Positions 9,982 through 20,146 of a stretch of 64,000 nucleotides of DNA are shown in pieces. The translations under genes and the position numbers were made by a program. The notes beneath the pieces are model-generated. The model did no database searches. It had not been told where the DNA came from and was given only the letters and a program-made list of their open reading frames with translations. Each line of letters starts with the position of its first letter. Position 1 is the first letter of the stretch. Source of the DNA: Acinetobacter courvalinii (GTDB lineage Bacteria > Pseudomonadota > Gammaproteobacteria > Pseudomonadales > Moraxellaceae); NCBI RefSeq assembly GCF_014635545.1, contig NZ_BMDA01000002.1, forward strand, positions 124,001-188,000, in the 5' to 3' direction.

Positions 9982-11949
9982 ATGCAAATCCAAGCACCTG
10001 ATATTGGCGTAGATAAAGCGCTCGTTGCAGAAATCTTGGTCAAAGTAGGCGACCATGTTGCAGTTGACGATAGCCTGCTGGTGTTAGAGTCAGATAAGGC
10101 AACGGTAGAAGTACCAAGCACTGCGGCAGGGATCGTAAAAAGTATTCTGGTTAAACAGGGTGATGAAGTCACTGAAGGCGTTGCATTGATCGAACTAGAG
10201 TCGGAGTCTGCTGCGGAAGCACCTGCGAACGAAGCACCGAAAGCGGAAGCGCCAAAAGCAGAAGCAAAACCTGTCGAAGCTGAAACAAAAGCACAGCCCG
10301 CCGCTGCTCCAACAGCGACAGCAAGCCAGGTTGTGGATGTCAAAGTTCCAGATATTGGTGTAGAAAAAGCCTTGGTTGCAGAAGTGCTGGTCAAAGTCGG
10401 TGACCAGATTGAACCGGAACAAAGTATTGTTGTGGTTGAATCGGACAAGGCGACGGTAGAAGTACCAAGCTCGGTTGCAGGGGTTGTAGAAGCCATTCAG
10501 ATCAAAGAAGGCGACAGCATCAAAGAAGGTGTGGTCTTAATTCAGGTGAAGACAGCTGCTCATGCAGCATCGGAACCGGAACCGCAAGCTGCCCCAGCTC
10601 AAGCAGAAGCGCCAGTCACAACGACTGAAGCACCAGCTGCAAGCAATACCTCAACAGGTAATGTTGAAATTGAAGTGCCTGATCTGGGTGTAGAAAAAGC
10701 ACTGGTTTCAGAAATTCTGGTCAATGTTGGCGATCGTGTTGAAGCTCAACAAAGCCTATGTGTGGTTGAGTCAGATAAGGCATCGGTTGAAGTGCCAAGC
10801 TCGGTTGCAGGGATTGTGAAAGCAATTCATGTCTCTGCCAACCAAGAAGTGCGTCAAGGCGTGGCTTTGGCAACAATTGAGGTGAGCGGTCAGGTTGCTG
10901 CTCCAGCAGAAGCGAAAGCTCAACCTGCCGCAGCACCTGCGACTCCAGCAGCACCAGCAAAACCACAGGCAGCAGCGACCGCAGCACCGAGTGCACCAGC
11001 GCAAGCAGAAAAGCTGACCAAAGAACAAGAAGCTGAAAATGCGAAGGTTTATGCAGGTCCTGCGGTGCGTAAACTGGCACGTGAATTAGGCGTGATTCTG
11101 GGTCAGGTGAAGGCTTCAGGTGAACATGGCCGTGTGATGAAGGACGATGTTTTTGCTTATGTGAAAGCGCGTCTCACCACAGCTCAGGCAGCGCCTGCTG
11201 CGCAAGCAGCGCCAGTAGCGTCGGGCTTGCCGAAGTTGCCAGACTTTAGTGCCTTTGGTGGCGGTGAAGTGAAAACAATGACGCGTTTACAGCAAGTGTC
11301 TGTACCGCAATTGTCATTGAATAACTTTATCCCGCAAGTCACACAGTTTGATTTGGCCGATATCACCGAGCTTGAAGCGTGGCGTGGCGAGCTGAAGGAC
11401 GGCTTTAAAAAGCAGGGTCTGAGCTTAACCATTTTGGCCTTTATTGCCAAAGCAGTCGCACACTTGCTGAAAGAAGAGCCTTATTTCGCAGGCCATTTGG
11501 CGGATGATCAGAAGTCAGTATTGTTACGTAACGAAATCCATATGGGTATTGCGGTTGCGACCCCAGATGGCTTGACTGTTCCAGTACTGCGTAATCCTGA
11601 CCAGAAATCAATTAAGCAAATCGCGACTGAACTGGCTGAGCTGAGCCAGAAAGCGCGTGACCGTAAATTGTCGCCGAAAGATTTACAAGGTGCCAACTTT
11701 ACCATTACCAGCTTAGGCAGTATTGGTGGAACCGCATTTACGCCGTTGGTGAACTGGCCACAGGTTGCGATTTTAGGTATTTCACCTGCAACCATGCAAC
11801 CAGTGTGGAATGGTAAAGACTTTGATCCGCGTTTGATGTTGCCATTGTCATTATCTTATGACCATCGTGTCATTAACGGTGCGGATGCAGCACGCTTTAC
11901 CAATAAGCTGACCAAGTTACTCAAAGACATTCGTAGCTTATTGCTGTAA
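9982..11949 (+). CDS. aceF: pyruvate dehydrogenase E2, dihydrolipoamide acetyltransferase with three lipoyl domains
   Basis: AceF is the core of the pyruvate dehydrogenase complex and transfers acetyl from lipoamide to CoA. The 655-residue protein has three lipoyl domains, each with the ESDKA lysine hairpin (first lysine at residue 39; the others near 155 and 270), joined by Ala/Pro-rich flexible linkers. A peripheral-subunit binding domain follows (YAGPAVRKLARELGV), then the catalytic domain ending in SYDHRVINGADAARF. The active-site motif reads DHRxxNG in place of DHRxxDG; I recall the same Asn in Azotobacter E2p, so activity is expected. No lpdA is adjacent. Confidence 0.96.
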   Translation: MQIQAPDIGVDKALVAEILVKVGDHVAVDDSLLVLESDKATVEVPSTAAGIVKSILVKQGDEVTEGVALIELESESAAEAPANEAPKAEAPKAEAKPVEAETKAQPAAAPTATASQVVDVKVPDIGVEKALVAEVLVKVGDQIEPEQSIVVVESDKATVEVPSSVAGVVEAIQIKEGDSIKEGVVLIQVKTAAHAASEPEPQAAPAQAEAPVTTTEAPAASNTSTGNVEIEVPDLGVEKALVSEILVNVGDRVEAQQSLCVVESDKASVEVPSSVAGIVKAIHVSANQEVRQGVALATIEVSGQVAAPAEAKAQPAAAPATPAAPAKPQAAATAAPSAPAQAEKLTKEQEAENAKVYAGPAVRKLARELGVILGQVKASGEHGRVMKDDVFAYVKARLTTAQAAPAAQAAPVASGLPKLPDFSAFGGGEVKTMTRLQQVSVPQLSLNNFIPQVTQFDLADITELEAWRGELKDGFKKQGLSLTILAFIAKAVAHLLKEEPYFAGHLADDQKSVLLRNEIHMGIAVATPDGLTVPVLRNPDQKSIKQIATELAELSQKARDRKLSPKDLQGANFTITSLGSIGGTAFTPLVNWPQVAILGISPATMQPVWNGKDFDPRLMLPLSLSYDHRVINGADAARFTNKLTKLLKDIRSLLL

Positions 11950-11969
11950 TCGTTTTTGAATCTAGAAGA

Positions 11970-11997
11970 CCTCGCATCAGCGGGGTTTTCTATTTTT
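11970..11997 (+). terminator. terminator after aceF
   Basis: Arms CCTCGC and GCGGGG (one G-U pair) with an ATCA loop are followed by TTTTCTATTTTT, about 20 bp after the aceF stop. Confidence 0.7.
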
Positions 11998-12085
11998 AGG
12001 GTGACAAAAATATGGCTTTATTTGAGAATACTTTTGCCTAAAATAAATCCGTATTGATAACGATTTTTTGGATCAGGGAGCAAGG

Positions 12086-12373
12086 ATGTTAGTGATTTAT
12101 CGGGTGATGCTACCCTTATTACTCATCGTTTTTGTATTAATGGGCTTATGGGTGAGTTTTTTGCATTTCCCTTGGGATTGGGTCATGTACGCCGTTATGG
12201 GGCTGGAGGTACTGGTCGGGACCGTAGTGATGGCCATGGAATATCAGGCACAGCATGTCGGTGGGGTAAGTGCTGGGGGCAGTTTTGGTTTTCTCGGTCT
12301 CAGTGCCTATCTGGCGTTGGTTCTGGGGCTGATCCGTCTTTTGGTCTGGAGTTACCAAAAATTTTGGGCTTAA
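12086..12373 (+). CDS. small hydrophobic membrane protein of unknown function
   Basis: I do not recognise this 95-residue protein. The ATG at 12086 is preferred over an upstream TTG because GGGAG lies 5 bp before it. It is almost wholly hydrophobic, with about three predicted transmembrane segments: near residues 4-22, 28-50 and 70-90. The short hydrophilic loop near the middle contains HVGGVSAGGS. It stands alone between aceF and the manganese riboswitch and could be co-transcribed with neither. No catalytic motif is visible. Confidence 0.65.
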   Translation: MLVIYRVMLPLLLIVFVLMGLWVSFLHFPWDWVMYAVMGLEVLVGTVVMAMEYQAQHVGGVSAGGSFGFLGLSAYLALVLGLIRLLVWSYQKFWA

Positions 12374-12414
12374 GCATTCAAAAGCATTTTATTGTTTGCT
12401 AGAATGGCTTTACT

Positions 12415-12560
12415 TCATTGGGGAGTAGCCGCTCTTTACGCAAAGTAAAGAGGTGATGATCAACATAATTGTTCAACCGAACATGGTCATCATAGCAAAG
12501 AACCAAGAACAGCTTTTCAGCTGTGCTTTTGTTGGCAAGACCTTTGATTTACCACTCTGC
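12415..12560 (+). ncRNA. yybP-ykoY manganese riboswitch
   Basis: The leader of the UPF0016 gene contains the hallmark GGGGAGTAGC at 12420-12429. A perfect hairpin follows at once (CTCTTTAC at 12432-12439 with GTAAAGAG at 12445-12452). A second stem pairs GATGATCA (12455-12462) with TGGTCATC (12484-12491), and GGCAAGACC lies at 12534-12542. This layout matches the yybP-ykoY Mn2+ aptamer known upstream of mntP and UPF0016 exporters. Outer limits are approximate because I could not fit the P1 stem. The downstream gene is a known target class, which supports the call. Confidence 0.85.
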
Positions 12561-12578
12561 ATCAATCTATTTGATTTT

Positions 12579-12619
12579 GGCTAGCAGGAGGGGTAGGTCA
12601 TCGGTATATTTTGCTAGCC
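12579..12619 (+). promoter_or_regulatory. hairpin between riboswitch and start codon, possible expression platform
   Basis: Perfect 8-bp arms GGCTAGCA (12579-12586) and TGCTAGCC (12612-12619) enclose an AGGAGGGG sequence and end 13 bp before the ATG. The hairpin could switch ribosome access with the aptamer. There is no T-run, so translational control is more likely than termination. Confidence 0.5.
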
Positions 12620-12632
12620 AGAGCATTCAACT

Positions 12633-13208
12633 ATGTATGAATTCCTCATCTCCACATCAATTGTTGCCCTTGCTGAAATGGGCGATAAAACCCAATTACT
12701 GGCATTGTTACTGGCGGCGCGTTTCCGTAAACCTGTTCCGATCTTAATTGCTATCCTGCTTGCGACCACCATTAACCATGGTATTTCGGCTGTGTTGGGG
12801 CAATGGATTACCACCGTCCTCAGCCCTGAAATCCTGTTGTGGATTCTCGCACTGGGCTTTATCGGCATGGCGATCTGGATGCTGATTCCGGATGAATTGG
12901 GTGATGAAAGTGAAAGCATCAATAAATGGCAGAAATTTGGGGTTTTTGGTGCCACCTTCATCTTATTCTTCTTGGCTGAAATTGGTGATAAAACCCAGAT
13001 TGCAACCGTGGCTTTGGCGGCACGTTTTGACAGTGTGTTCTGGGTTATGTGTGGAACCACGTTCGGCATGATGCTTGCCAATGCACCGGCTGTGTTTATT
13101 GGCGATAAACTCGCGGATAAATTACCGATTTCCTTGATCCATAAAATTGGTGCTGCAATTTTCCTGGTGGTGGGTGTCTCAACCTTAGTGCAGCATTATT
13201 TCTTCTAA
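12633..13208 (+). CDS. UPF0016/GDT1-TMEM165 family manganese exporter
   Basis: The 191-residue inner-membrane protein has two copies of the family signature, EMGDKTQLLALLLAARF near residue 15 and EIGDKTQIATVALAARF near residue 118, each in a three-helix repeat, giving six transmembrane helices in all. Members such as Vibrio MneA export Mn2+, and the Glu/Asp pairs form the cation site. The upstream yybP-ykoY riboswitch supports a role in manganese efflux, switched on when Mn2+ is high. A terminator follows, so it is a single-gene unit. The function is from family knowledge and context. Confidence 0.88.
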   Translation: MYEFLISTSIVALAEMGDKTQLLALLLAARFRKPVPILIAILLATTINHGISAVLGQWITTVLSPEILLWILALGFIGMAIWMLIPDELGDESESINKWQKFGVFGATFILFFLAEIGDKTQIATVALAARFDSVFWVMCGTTFGMMLANAPAVFIGDKLADKLPISLIHKIGAAIFLVVGVSTLVQHYFF

Positions 13209-13223
13209 TTGAGTTAGAACCTG

Positions 13224-13256
13224 AAAAAACCCGTCTAGTCGTGACGGGTTTTTTTA
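13224..13256 (+). terminator. terminator after the UPF0016 gene
   Basis: AACCCGTC and GACGGGTT arms with a 7-nt loop are flanked by an A-run and seven Ts, 20-50 bp after the stop. Confidence 0.9.
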
Positions 13257-13364
13257 TAAATAATGATAAAAATCTAAACTCTGATTGAAACATGCATTAA
13301 ATCCCATTATTTTATTATGGAATTAAAAAATATTTCATATTTAAAGAATTTTTCCGGGGTAGTT

Positions 13365-14171
13365 ATGAGTTTCGAGCGCACAACGTCACAAATATTATTT
13401 GATAATGGCACACATAAATGCATCAGTTTTACCAGTCTGGTCAAAGGGGAAGGCATTCAGGCCAATCAGTTTTTAATTATTGACCATGATCGGGCCGCGG
13501 TTTTAGATCCGGGCGGTGACCTGACCTATGTGCCTTTAACCATGGAACTGAACCGTTATACCAAACTAAAAAATCTGGACTATGTGATGGCCTCCCATCA
13601 AGATCCTGACATTATTACCTCAATGCCGCGCTGGCTGGTGTATACCGATGCCAAAGTAGTGGCTTCCAAGTTATGGGCACGCTTTTTACCGCATCTGAAT
13701 TCGGCCTTTATGAGTGACCGTATGAAAGGCAATTGGGAGGAGCGCCTGATTGAGCTATCAGATACAGGGCAAGTCATTCCTCTCGGTGAAGCTTCGATTT
13801 TGGCTGTGCCTGCGCATTTCCTGCACTCGGTTGGAAATTTCCAGTTCTATGATCCGACTGCAAAAATTTTATTTTCAGGTGATATGGGGGCTTCAATTGT
13901 CGAAGATGCCAGCTTACCGATTACTGACTTTGATGCCCACATCAAAAAAATGAAAGGTTTTCATCAGCGTTATATGTGTTCCAATAAAGTCATCCGTCTT
14001 TGGGTCAATATGGTTCGGCAGATGGATCTTGAAATGATTGTGCCTCAGCATGGGACCGCTTTTGTTGGTAAAGCGATGATCAATCAGTTCCTGGACTGGA
14101 TCGAAACGCTGGAATGTGGTGTAGATCTGATGAATGAATATGTGTTCAGTTTGCCGGCTGAAATGAGCTAA
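13365..14171 (+). CDS. metallo-beta-lactamase-fold diiron protein of the ODP type
   Basis: The 268-residue protein has the metal ligands of the flavodiiron/ODP branch of the metallo-beta-lactamase fold: SHQDPDII (H-x-D-x-D in place of H-x-E-x-DH), VPAHFLHS, LFSGDMGAS and IVPQHGTA. ODP relatives bind O2 at a diiron centre and act as oxygen sensors. There is no flavodoxin or rubredoxin domain, so it would need a partner for electron transfer if it is a reductase. I chose ATG 13365 because GGGG lies 5 bp upstream. It stands alone and no receptor gene is adjacent. Substrate and role are unknown. Confidence 0.75.
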   Translation: MSFERTTSQILFDNGTHKCISFTSLVKGEGIQANQFLIIDHDRAAVLDPGGDLTYVPLTMELNRYTKLKNLDYVMASHQDPDIITSMPRWLVYTDAKVVASKLWARFLPHLNSAFMSDRMKGNWEERLIELSDTGQVIPLGEASILAVPAHFLHSVGNFQFYDPTAKILFSGDMGASIVEDASLPITDFDAHIKKMKGFHQRYMCSNKVIRLWVNMVRQMDLEMIVPQHGTAFVGKAMINQFLDWIETLECGVDLMNEYVFSLPAEMS

Positions 14172-14298
14172 ATGTCCGGGGTTGCAAAATGACTGGAAAA
14201 TACATCAATCATTGATCAGACACTCTTGTCGGCAGGCATAAATTTTCTTAGGATTTATCGGATCAAGGATTGAATCTGATAACGAGAATTTTAACAAA

Positions 14299-14664
14299 AT
14301 GTTGTCTCAAATTGCGACTCCCGATGCCTGTGTCAGTTGTGGTGCCTGCTGTGCAAATTACCGTGTTTCTTTCTATTGGGCTGAGGCAGAACTGATCCCT
14401 GAACACATGGTTGAGCCGTTGACTGCGGTCTACTCATGCATGAAAGGGACCAATCAGGCACAAGTCAAATGTGTGGCCTTGCAAGGTGAGGTGGGGCAGC
14501 AAGTCAACTGTTCAATCTATTCAGTTCGGAGCTCAAGTTGCAAGGAAGTACAGATTGCCGATTCGCATTGTAACAAGGCACGGCTGGCGCATAACCTGAT
14601 CCCGCTGGTCGCGATTGACCAGCAGCCCTCTGAAAATAATGACAATTATGATCAGGTTTGCTAA
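14299..14664 (+). CDS. YkgJ-family cysteine-cluster protein
   Basis: The 121-residue protein starts with the CVSCGACC motif of the YkgJ (CxxCxxCC) family and has further cysteines at CMKG, KCVAL, NCSIY and SCKEV, followed by HCNKAR. These probably bind zinc or an iron-sulfur cluster. Family members are uncharacterised or act in flagellin N-methylation in other bacteria; no flagellar gene is near. It is a single gene between the ODP gene and guaB. ATG 14299 is the only sensible start. Confidence 0.8.
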   Translation: MLSQIATPDACVSCGACCANYRVSFYWAEAELIPEHMVEPLTAVYSCMKGTNQAQVKCVALQGEVGQQVNCSIYSVRSSSCKEVQIADSHCNKARLAHNLIPLVAIDQQPSENNDNYDQVC

Positions 14665-14770
14665 GGGGATGTATTTGATTCGAAGGGTAAAACTCTCTAG
14701 CTGAAAGCTTTTTAAACAACGATTGAAATTATTTTCATCATAGAAAATGAAAATCACATCGAAATTTGTT

Positions 14771-14776
14771 TATAAT
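14771..14776 (+). promoter_or_regulatory. -10 element of the guaB promoter
   Basis: A perfect TATAAT lies 30 bp before the guaB ATG. The matching -35 (TGAAAA at 14748-14753, 17-bp spacing) is weak. Confidence 0.6.
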
Positions 14777-14778
14777 AG

Positions 14779-16272
<1,494 letters not shown>

Positions 16273-16294
16273 TTTTTGGTAATTTTGCCGATCG

Positions 16295-16325
16295 AAAAAC
16301 CGTCAGTGTACTGACGGTTTTTTTT
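16295..16325 (+). terminator. terminator after guaB
   Basis: AAACCGTCAG and CTGACGGTTT arms with a TGTA loop run into eight Ts. Confidence 0.93.
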
Positions 16326-16400
16326 GTTTTGGTGTAAAGTGAACAGGATGAAGAAGGATATGGTTACAGGCCATATAAAAGATAAGAAAGTGAGTAAAAC

Positions 16401-17738
16401 ATGAGCTATTTTGGTACTGATGGAATTCGAGGCAAGTTTGGACAAATGCCAATTACCCCAGAGTTCGCATTAAAACTAGGTTTTGCCGCAGGAACAGTAT
16501 TAAAAAGAAATAATCCTAAAAGTAAGCCGATTGTGGTATTAGGAAAAGATACCCGTTTATCTGGCTATATTCTGGAAGCGGCTCTACAGGCTGGCTTGAA
16601 TGCCGCAGGTGTTTATGTGCATCTGTTAGGTCCTTTGCCAACACCAGCGATTGCGCATTTAACCCGCGCACTACATGCGCATGCAGGTATCGTCATTTCA
16701 GCATCGCATAATCCATATTTCGATAACGGGATTAAATTTTTCTCCAGTGAAGGCAAGAAATTACCTGATGCAATTCAGGATCAGATCAATCAGGAATTAG
16801 AGAAAGAACTGGTCATTGAAGATACAGCAAATCTGGGTAAAAGCGTGCGTGTCAAAGATGCCAATGGTCGCTATATCGAATTTTGTAAATCTACTTTCCC
16901 CTACCATTTCGACCTGCGTAATTTAAAAATCGTGGTGGATTGTGCCAATGGCGCTGCCTATAGCGTTGGGCCATCGGTATTCCGTGAATTAGGCGCGAAA
17001 GTTATTCCACTGTTTAATGAGCCAGATGGTTTAAATATCAATGAAAACTGTGGTTCAACCCATCCTGAACAATTGCAAAAAGCAGTAGTAGCGCATCAGG
17101 CGGATCTGGGTATTGCGTTTGATGGTGATGCAGACCGTGTGGTTATGGTGGATAAGAATGGTCAATTGGTTGATGGTGACCACATTCTATATATCCTGGC
17201 GACACAGGCAAATCACAAGCCGGCAGGCGTGGTCGGTACCGTGATGAGCAATATGGCACTGGAACTGGCGTTACAACAGGCTGAAGTTGGCTTTGTCCGT
17301 GCCAAAGTCGGTGACCGCTATGTACTACAGGCGTTGGAAGAAAATAACTGGGTCACAGGTGGTGAACCTTCAGGGCATATCCTGACGCTAGATAAGAGTA
17401 CCACTGGTGATGCGATCATTGCAGCACTTCAGGTGTTAACCGTGATGGTGGAACAAGGTAAGGCTTTACATGAACTGGTTGCAGGCTTTGAACTGTTCCC
17501 GCAAGTCTTGGTCAATGTGCGTCTACAGGACATGATTGACCCTTATTCGATTCCTGCACTGGTTGCAGAGTTTGAAAAAGCAGAGCAGCAACTCAAAGGC
17601 CGTGGTCGACTCTTGATTCGTAAGTCAGGCACTGAACCTGTTATTCGTGTCATGGTGGAAGGCGATCAGCAGCAAGAAGTTGAAGCATTGGCGAACCATT
17701 TGGCTGATGCGGTCCGTGCTCACGCCCAAGCTGCTTAA
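16401..17738 (+). CDS. glmM: phosphoglucosamine mutase
   Basis: GlmM interconverts glucosamine-6-phosphate and glucosamine-1-phosphate for UDP-GlcNAc synthesis. The 445-residue protein has the alpha-D-phosphohexomutase layout: an N-terminal YFGTDGIRG, the active serine in [17 protein letters not shown] (Ser near residue 101), the metal loop AFDGDADRV, the sugar loop GGEPSGHI, and the phosphate site [12 protein letters not shown] near the C-terminus. It heads a tight three-gene unit with pdxH 12 bp and recJ 0 bp downstream. Confidence 0.97.
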   Translation: MSYFGTDGIRGKFGQMPITPEFALKLGFAAGTVLKRNNPKSKPIVVLGKDTRLSGYILEAALQAGLNAAGVYVHLLGPLPTPAIAHLTRALHAHAGIVISASHNPYFDNGIKFFSSEGKKLPDAIQDQINQELEKELVIEDTANLGKSVRVKDANGRYIEFCKSTFPYHFDLRNLKIVVDCANGAAYSVGPSVFRELGAKVIPLFNEPDGLNINENCGSTHPEQLQKAVVAHQADLGIAFDGDADRVVMVDKNGQLVDGDHILYILATQANHKPAGVVGTVMSNMALELALQQAEVGFVRAKVGDRYVLQALEENNWVTGGEPSGHILTLDKSTTGDAIIAALQVLTVMVEQGKALHELVAGFELFPQVLVNVRLQDMIDPYSIPALVAEFEKAEQQLKGRGRLLIRKSGTEPVIRVMVEGDQQQEVEALANHLADAVRAHAQAA

Positions 17739-17750
17739 GAGAGTTTCCGC

Positions 17751-18401
17751 ATGAATGATGTGATTAAAGACCTGAGTGAATTGCGTTTAAGCTATGAACA
17801 AGGTGAATTACATGAAACCCAAGTGAGCGATCAGCCTCACTTGCAGTTTTTAAACTGGTTTAACCATGCCCTTGCCGCGAATTTGCATGAACCCTATGCC
17901 ATGTCTTTAGCCACCGCAAATGCACAAGGCCGTCCACATGTACGTACGGTGCTATTACGTGGTGCCACAGAAGCGGGTTATGACTTCTATACCAATTATG
18001 ACAGTCAGAAAGGATTGGACCTTGCGGAAAATCCTTATGCTGAATTGTTATTCTATTGGCCGAGTCTGGAGCGTCAGGTCCGCATTGGCGGCAAGGTGGC
18101 CAAAATTTCTGAACAGGAATCGACCGACTATTACCATAAACGTCCACGTGATAGTCAGATTGCAGCGCATATCAGTACACCACAAAGTGGCGTGATTGAG
18201 AGTCGTGAAGTGCTGCAACAACGCTTTCAAGCATTACAGAGCCAAGCTCAGGCTGAGCTGGATAAACCTGAGTTCTGGGGCGGTTACCGCTTAGAAGCGG
18301 ATTATTATGAGTTCTGGCAGGGGCGACCAAATCGCTTACATGATCGTTTAAGTTATGAAAAACAGAACGACCGCTGGGCCCTACAACGTTTGATGCCATA
18401 A
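17751..18401 (+). CDS. pdxH: pyridoxamine 5'-phosphate oxidase
   Basis: PdxH is the FMN enzyme that oxidises pyridoxine- and pyridoxamine-phosphate to pyridoxal phosphate. The 216-residue product shows the conserved FMN-binding segment PHVRTVLLRG, the FYTNYDSQKG loop, and the C-terminal signature FWQGRPNRLHDRLSYE. The length is normal. It is read from an ATG with GAGAGTTTCCGC upstream, 12 bp after glmM, and its stop TAA abuts the ATG of recJ, which suggests coupled translation. Confidence 0.96.
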   Translation: MNDVIKDLSELRLSYEQGELHETQVSDQPHLQFLNWFNHALAANLHEPYAMSLATANAQGRPHVRTVLLRGATEAGYDFYTNYDSQKGLDLAENPYAELLFYWPSLERQVRIGGKVAKISEQESTDYYHKRPRDSQIAAHISTPQSGVIESREVLQQRFQALQSQAQAELDKPEFWGGYRLEADYYEFWQGRPNRLHDRLSYEKQNDRWALQRLMP

Positions 18402-20102
18402 ATGACGCAGATGCAAATTCAAAAAAGACCTTTACTTACACGCCCTGAACAGTTTCAGGGCGTGCCTGCTTTTATTGCTGAAATTCTGGCCAGACGGGGC
18501 GTGCAGTCAGAACAAGAGCTTGAACTGAAACTGAAACATTTATTGCCCCCAGCTTTAAAAGGCCTGGAGACGGCAGTTGAGTTGATAGATCAAGCCATTG
18601 ATCAACAAAAACAGATCGTGATTGTTGGGGATTATGATGCGGATGGTGCAACCAGCACTGCTTTGATGGTGCTGGTCTTGCAAGAAATGGGTGCCAAGGT
18701 CGAGTATCTGGTGCCTGACCGGTTTAAGTACGGCTATGGTCTGACCCCGGCAATTGCCGAGTTGGCCCAGCACAGTTATCAGCCTGATCTTTTGATTACC
18801 GTGGATAATGGTATTTCCAGTCATGCAGGGGTGGAAACCGCCCAAGCCCTAGGCATGCAGGTGATCATCACCGACCACCACCTCACCACTAAACCAACTC
18901 CAGTTGCCGAAGCGGTGGTCAATCCGAACCAGCTGGGCTGTGACTTTCCCAGTAAGGCTCTGGCTGGTGTCGGGGTTGCTTTCTATGTGCTGGCAAGATT
19001 GGCAAGTTCACGCACTCAGCAAGGGAAAAGTAGCGCTAAAGTGACGCAATATCTGGATCTGGTGGCTTTGGGCACCTATGCCGATGTGGCGACACTGGAT
19101 TATAACAACCGGATCCTGATTGATGCGGGATTAAAGCGGATTCAGCAACAGCAGTGTCGTGCTGGCATTTTGGCCTTACTGGATATTGCCGGGCGTGATC
19201 CTGCCAGCTTGCGCGCACAAGATTTAGGTTTTGTTGTTGGTCCCCGCATTAACGCAGCGGGACGGATGGAAAGCATGCGGATCGGTATTGAATGCCTGCT
19301 GGCCGCCGATATGGCAACGGCTTATCCGCTGGCGCAACAGTTGAACCAATTGAATATCGAACGCCGTCAGGTGGAAAATGAAATGAAGCAGCAGGCAATG
19401 CAAGCGCTGCAACATATTCAACTGGAAACGACCCATCTACCGGCTGCACTGGTGATGTTTGATGAACAATGGCATCAAGGGGTGATTGGCATTGTGGCAG
19501 GGCGCTTAAAGGAACAGTTCCATCGTCCCAGTCTGGTGTTTGCACCTGATGAAGATGGTGTGCATATCAAGGGTTCAGCACGTTCGATCGAAGGTATTCA
19601 TATTCGCGATACCATTGAGCAGGTGGCTGAGCAGTATCCGCATCTGGTCAGCCATTTTGGTGGTCATGCTGCGGCAGCCGGCTTAACCCTGAAAAAAGAA
19701 CATTTTGAGACGTTTAAAAGCGTGTTTACCCAGTCGATTGCCGAGATGGATGAGGATTTATTTCAAGCGACTTTGTGGACCGATGGTGAATTGACCGATG
19801 CCGATCTGCATTTGGGAACACTGGACTGGATCGAACAACTGGGCCCGTGGGGACAAAAATTTCCATTACCTCAATTCGAGGGGCGCTTCAAAGTCATTGA
19901 TTATCGCTGGTTGAAAGAACAGCATCTGAAATTGAAACTGGCGGTCGGGCCACATTCGGTCGATGCCATTGCCTTTAATGCCAAAGATCGTTTTGAATTT
20001 GATCCCATGCTGGGCCATGTCGATCTGGTCTATACGCTGGAACGTAATGTCTTTAATGGCAATACCAGTCTGCAGCTGCAAATTGCCTATTTAAAACAAT
20101 AA
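18402..20102 (+). CDS. recJ: single-stranded-DNA-specific 5'-3' exonuclease RecJ
   Basis: RecJ degrades single-stranded DNA 5' to 3' in recombination and mismatch repair. The 566-residue protein has the DHH-phosphoesterase motifs in order: VGDYDADGATST, LITVDNGIS, IITDHHL, and in the DHHA1 part GSARSIEGIHI and SHFGGHAAAAGLTL. A C-terminal OB-like domain follows. The ATG directly follows the pdxH stop. A bidirectional terminator lies just after its stop, shared with the convergent porin gene. Confidence 0.96.
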   Translation: MTQMQIQKRPLLTRPEQFQGVPAFIAEILARRGVQSEQELELKLKHLLPPALKGLETAVELIDQAIDQQKQIVIVGDYDADGATSTALMVLVLQEMGAKVEYLVPDRFKYGYGLTPAIAELAQHSYQPDLLITVDNGISSHAGVETAQALGMQVIITDHHLTTKPTPVAEAVVNPNQLGCDFPSKALAGVGVAFYVLARLASSRTQQGKSSAKVTQYLDLVALGTYADVATLDYNNRILIDAGLKRIQQQQCRAGILALLDIAGRDPASLRAQDLGFVVGPRINAAGRMESMRIGIECLLAADMATAYPLAQQLNQLNIERRQVENEMKQQAMQALQHIQLETTHLPAALVMFDEQWHQGVIGIVAGRLKEQFHRPSLVFAPDEDGVHIKGSARSIEGIHIRDTIEQVAEQYPHLVSHFGGHAAAAGLTLKKEHFETFKSVFTQSIAEMDEDLFQATLWTDGELTDADLHLGTLDWIEQLGPWGQKFPLPQFEGRFKVIDYRWLKEQHLKLKLAVGPHSVDAIAFNAKDRFEFDPMLGHVDLVYTLERNVFNGNTSLQLQIAYLKQ

Positions 20103-20106
20103 AAAA

Positions 20107-20132
20107 AATCCGCTCATTTGAGCGGATTTTTT
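20107..20132. terminator. bidirectional terminator between recJ and the porin gene
   Basis: AATCCGCTC and GAGCGGATT arms enclose ATTT, with an A-run on the left and a T-run on the right, so it can stop transcripts from both convergent genes. Confidence 0.9.
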
Positions 20133-20146
20133 GTTTCTGACGGAGA

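Noticed and set aside
10721-11080. Long minus-strand frames inside aceF, rich in Leu or Cys
   Set aside because: They are shadows of the Ala/Pro-rich lipoyl linkers read backwards, with no ribosome sites.
14717-14757. AT-rich dyad TGAAATTATTTTCA before guaB, considered as a Fur box
   Set aside because: It fits the Fur consensus poorly and guaB is not an iron-controlled gene.
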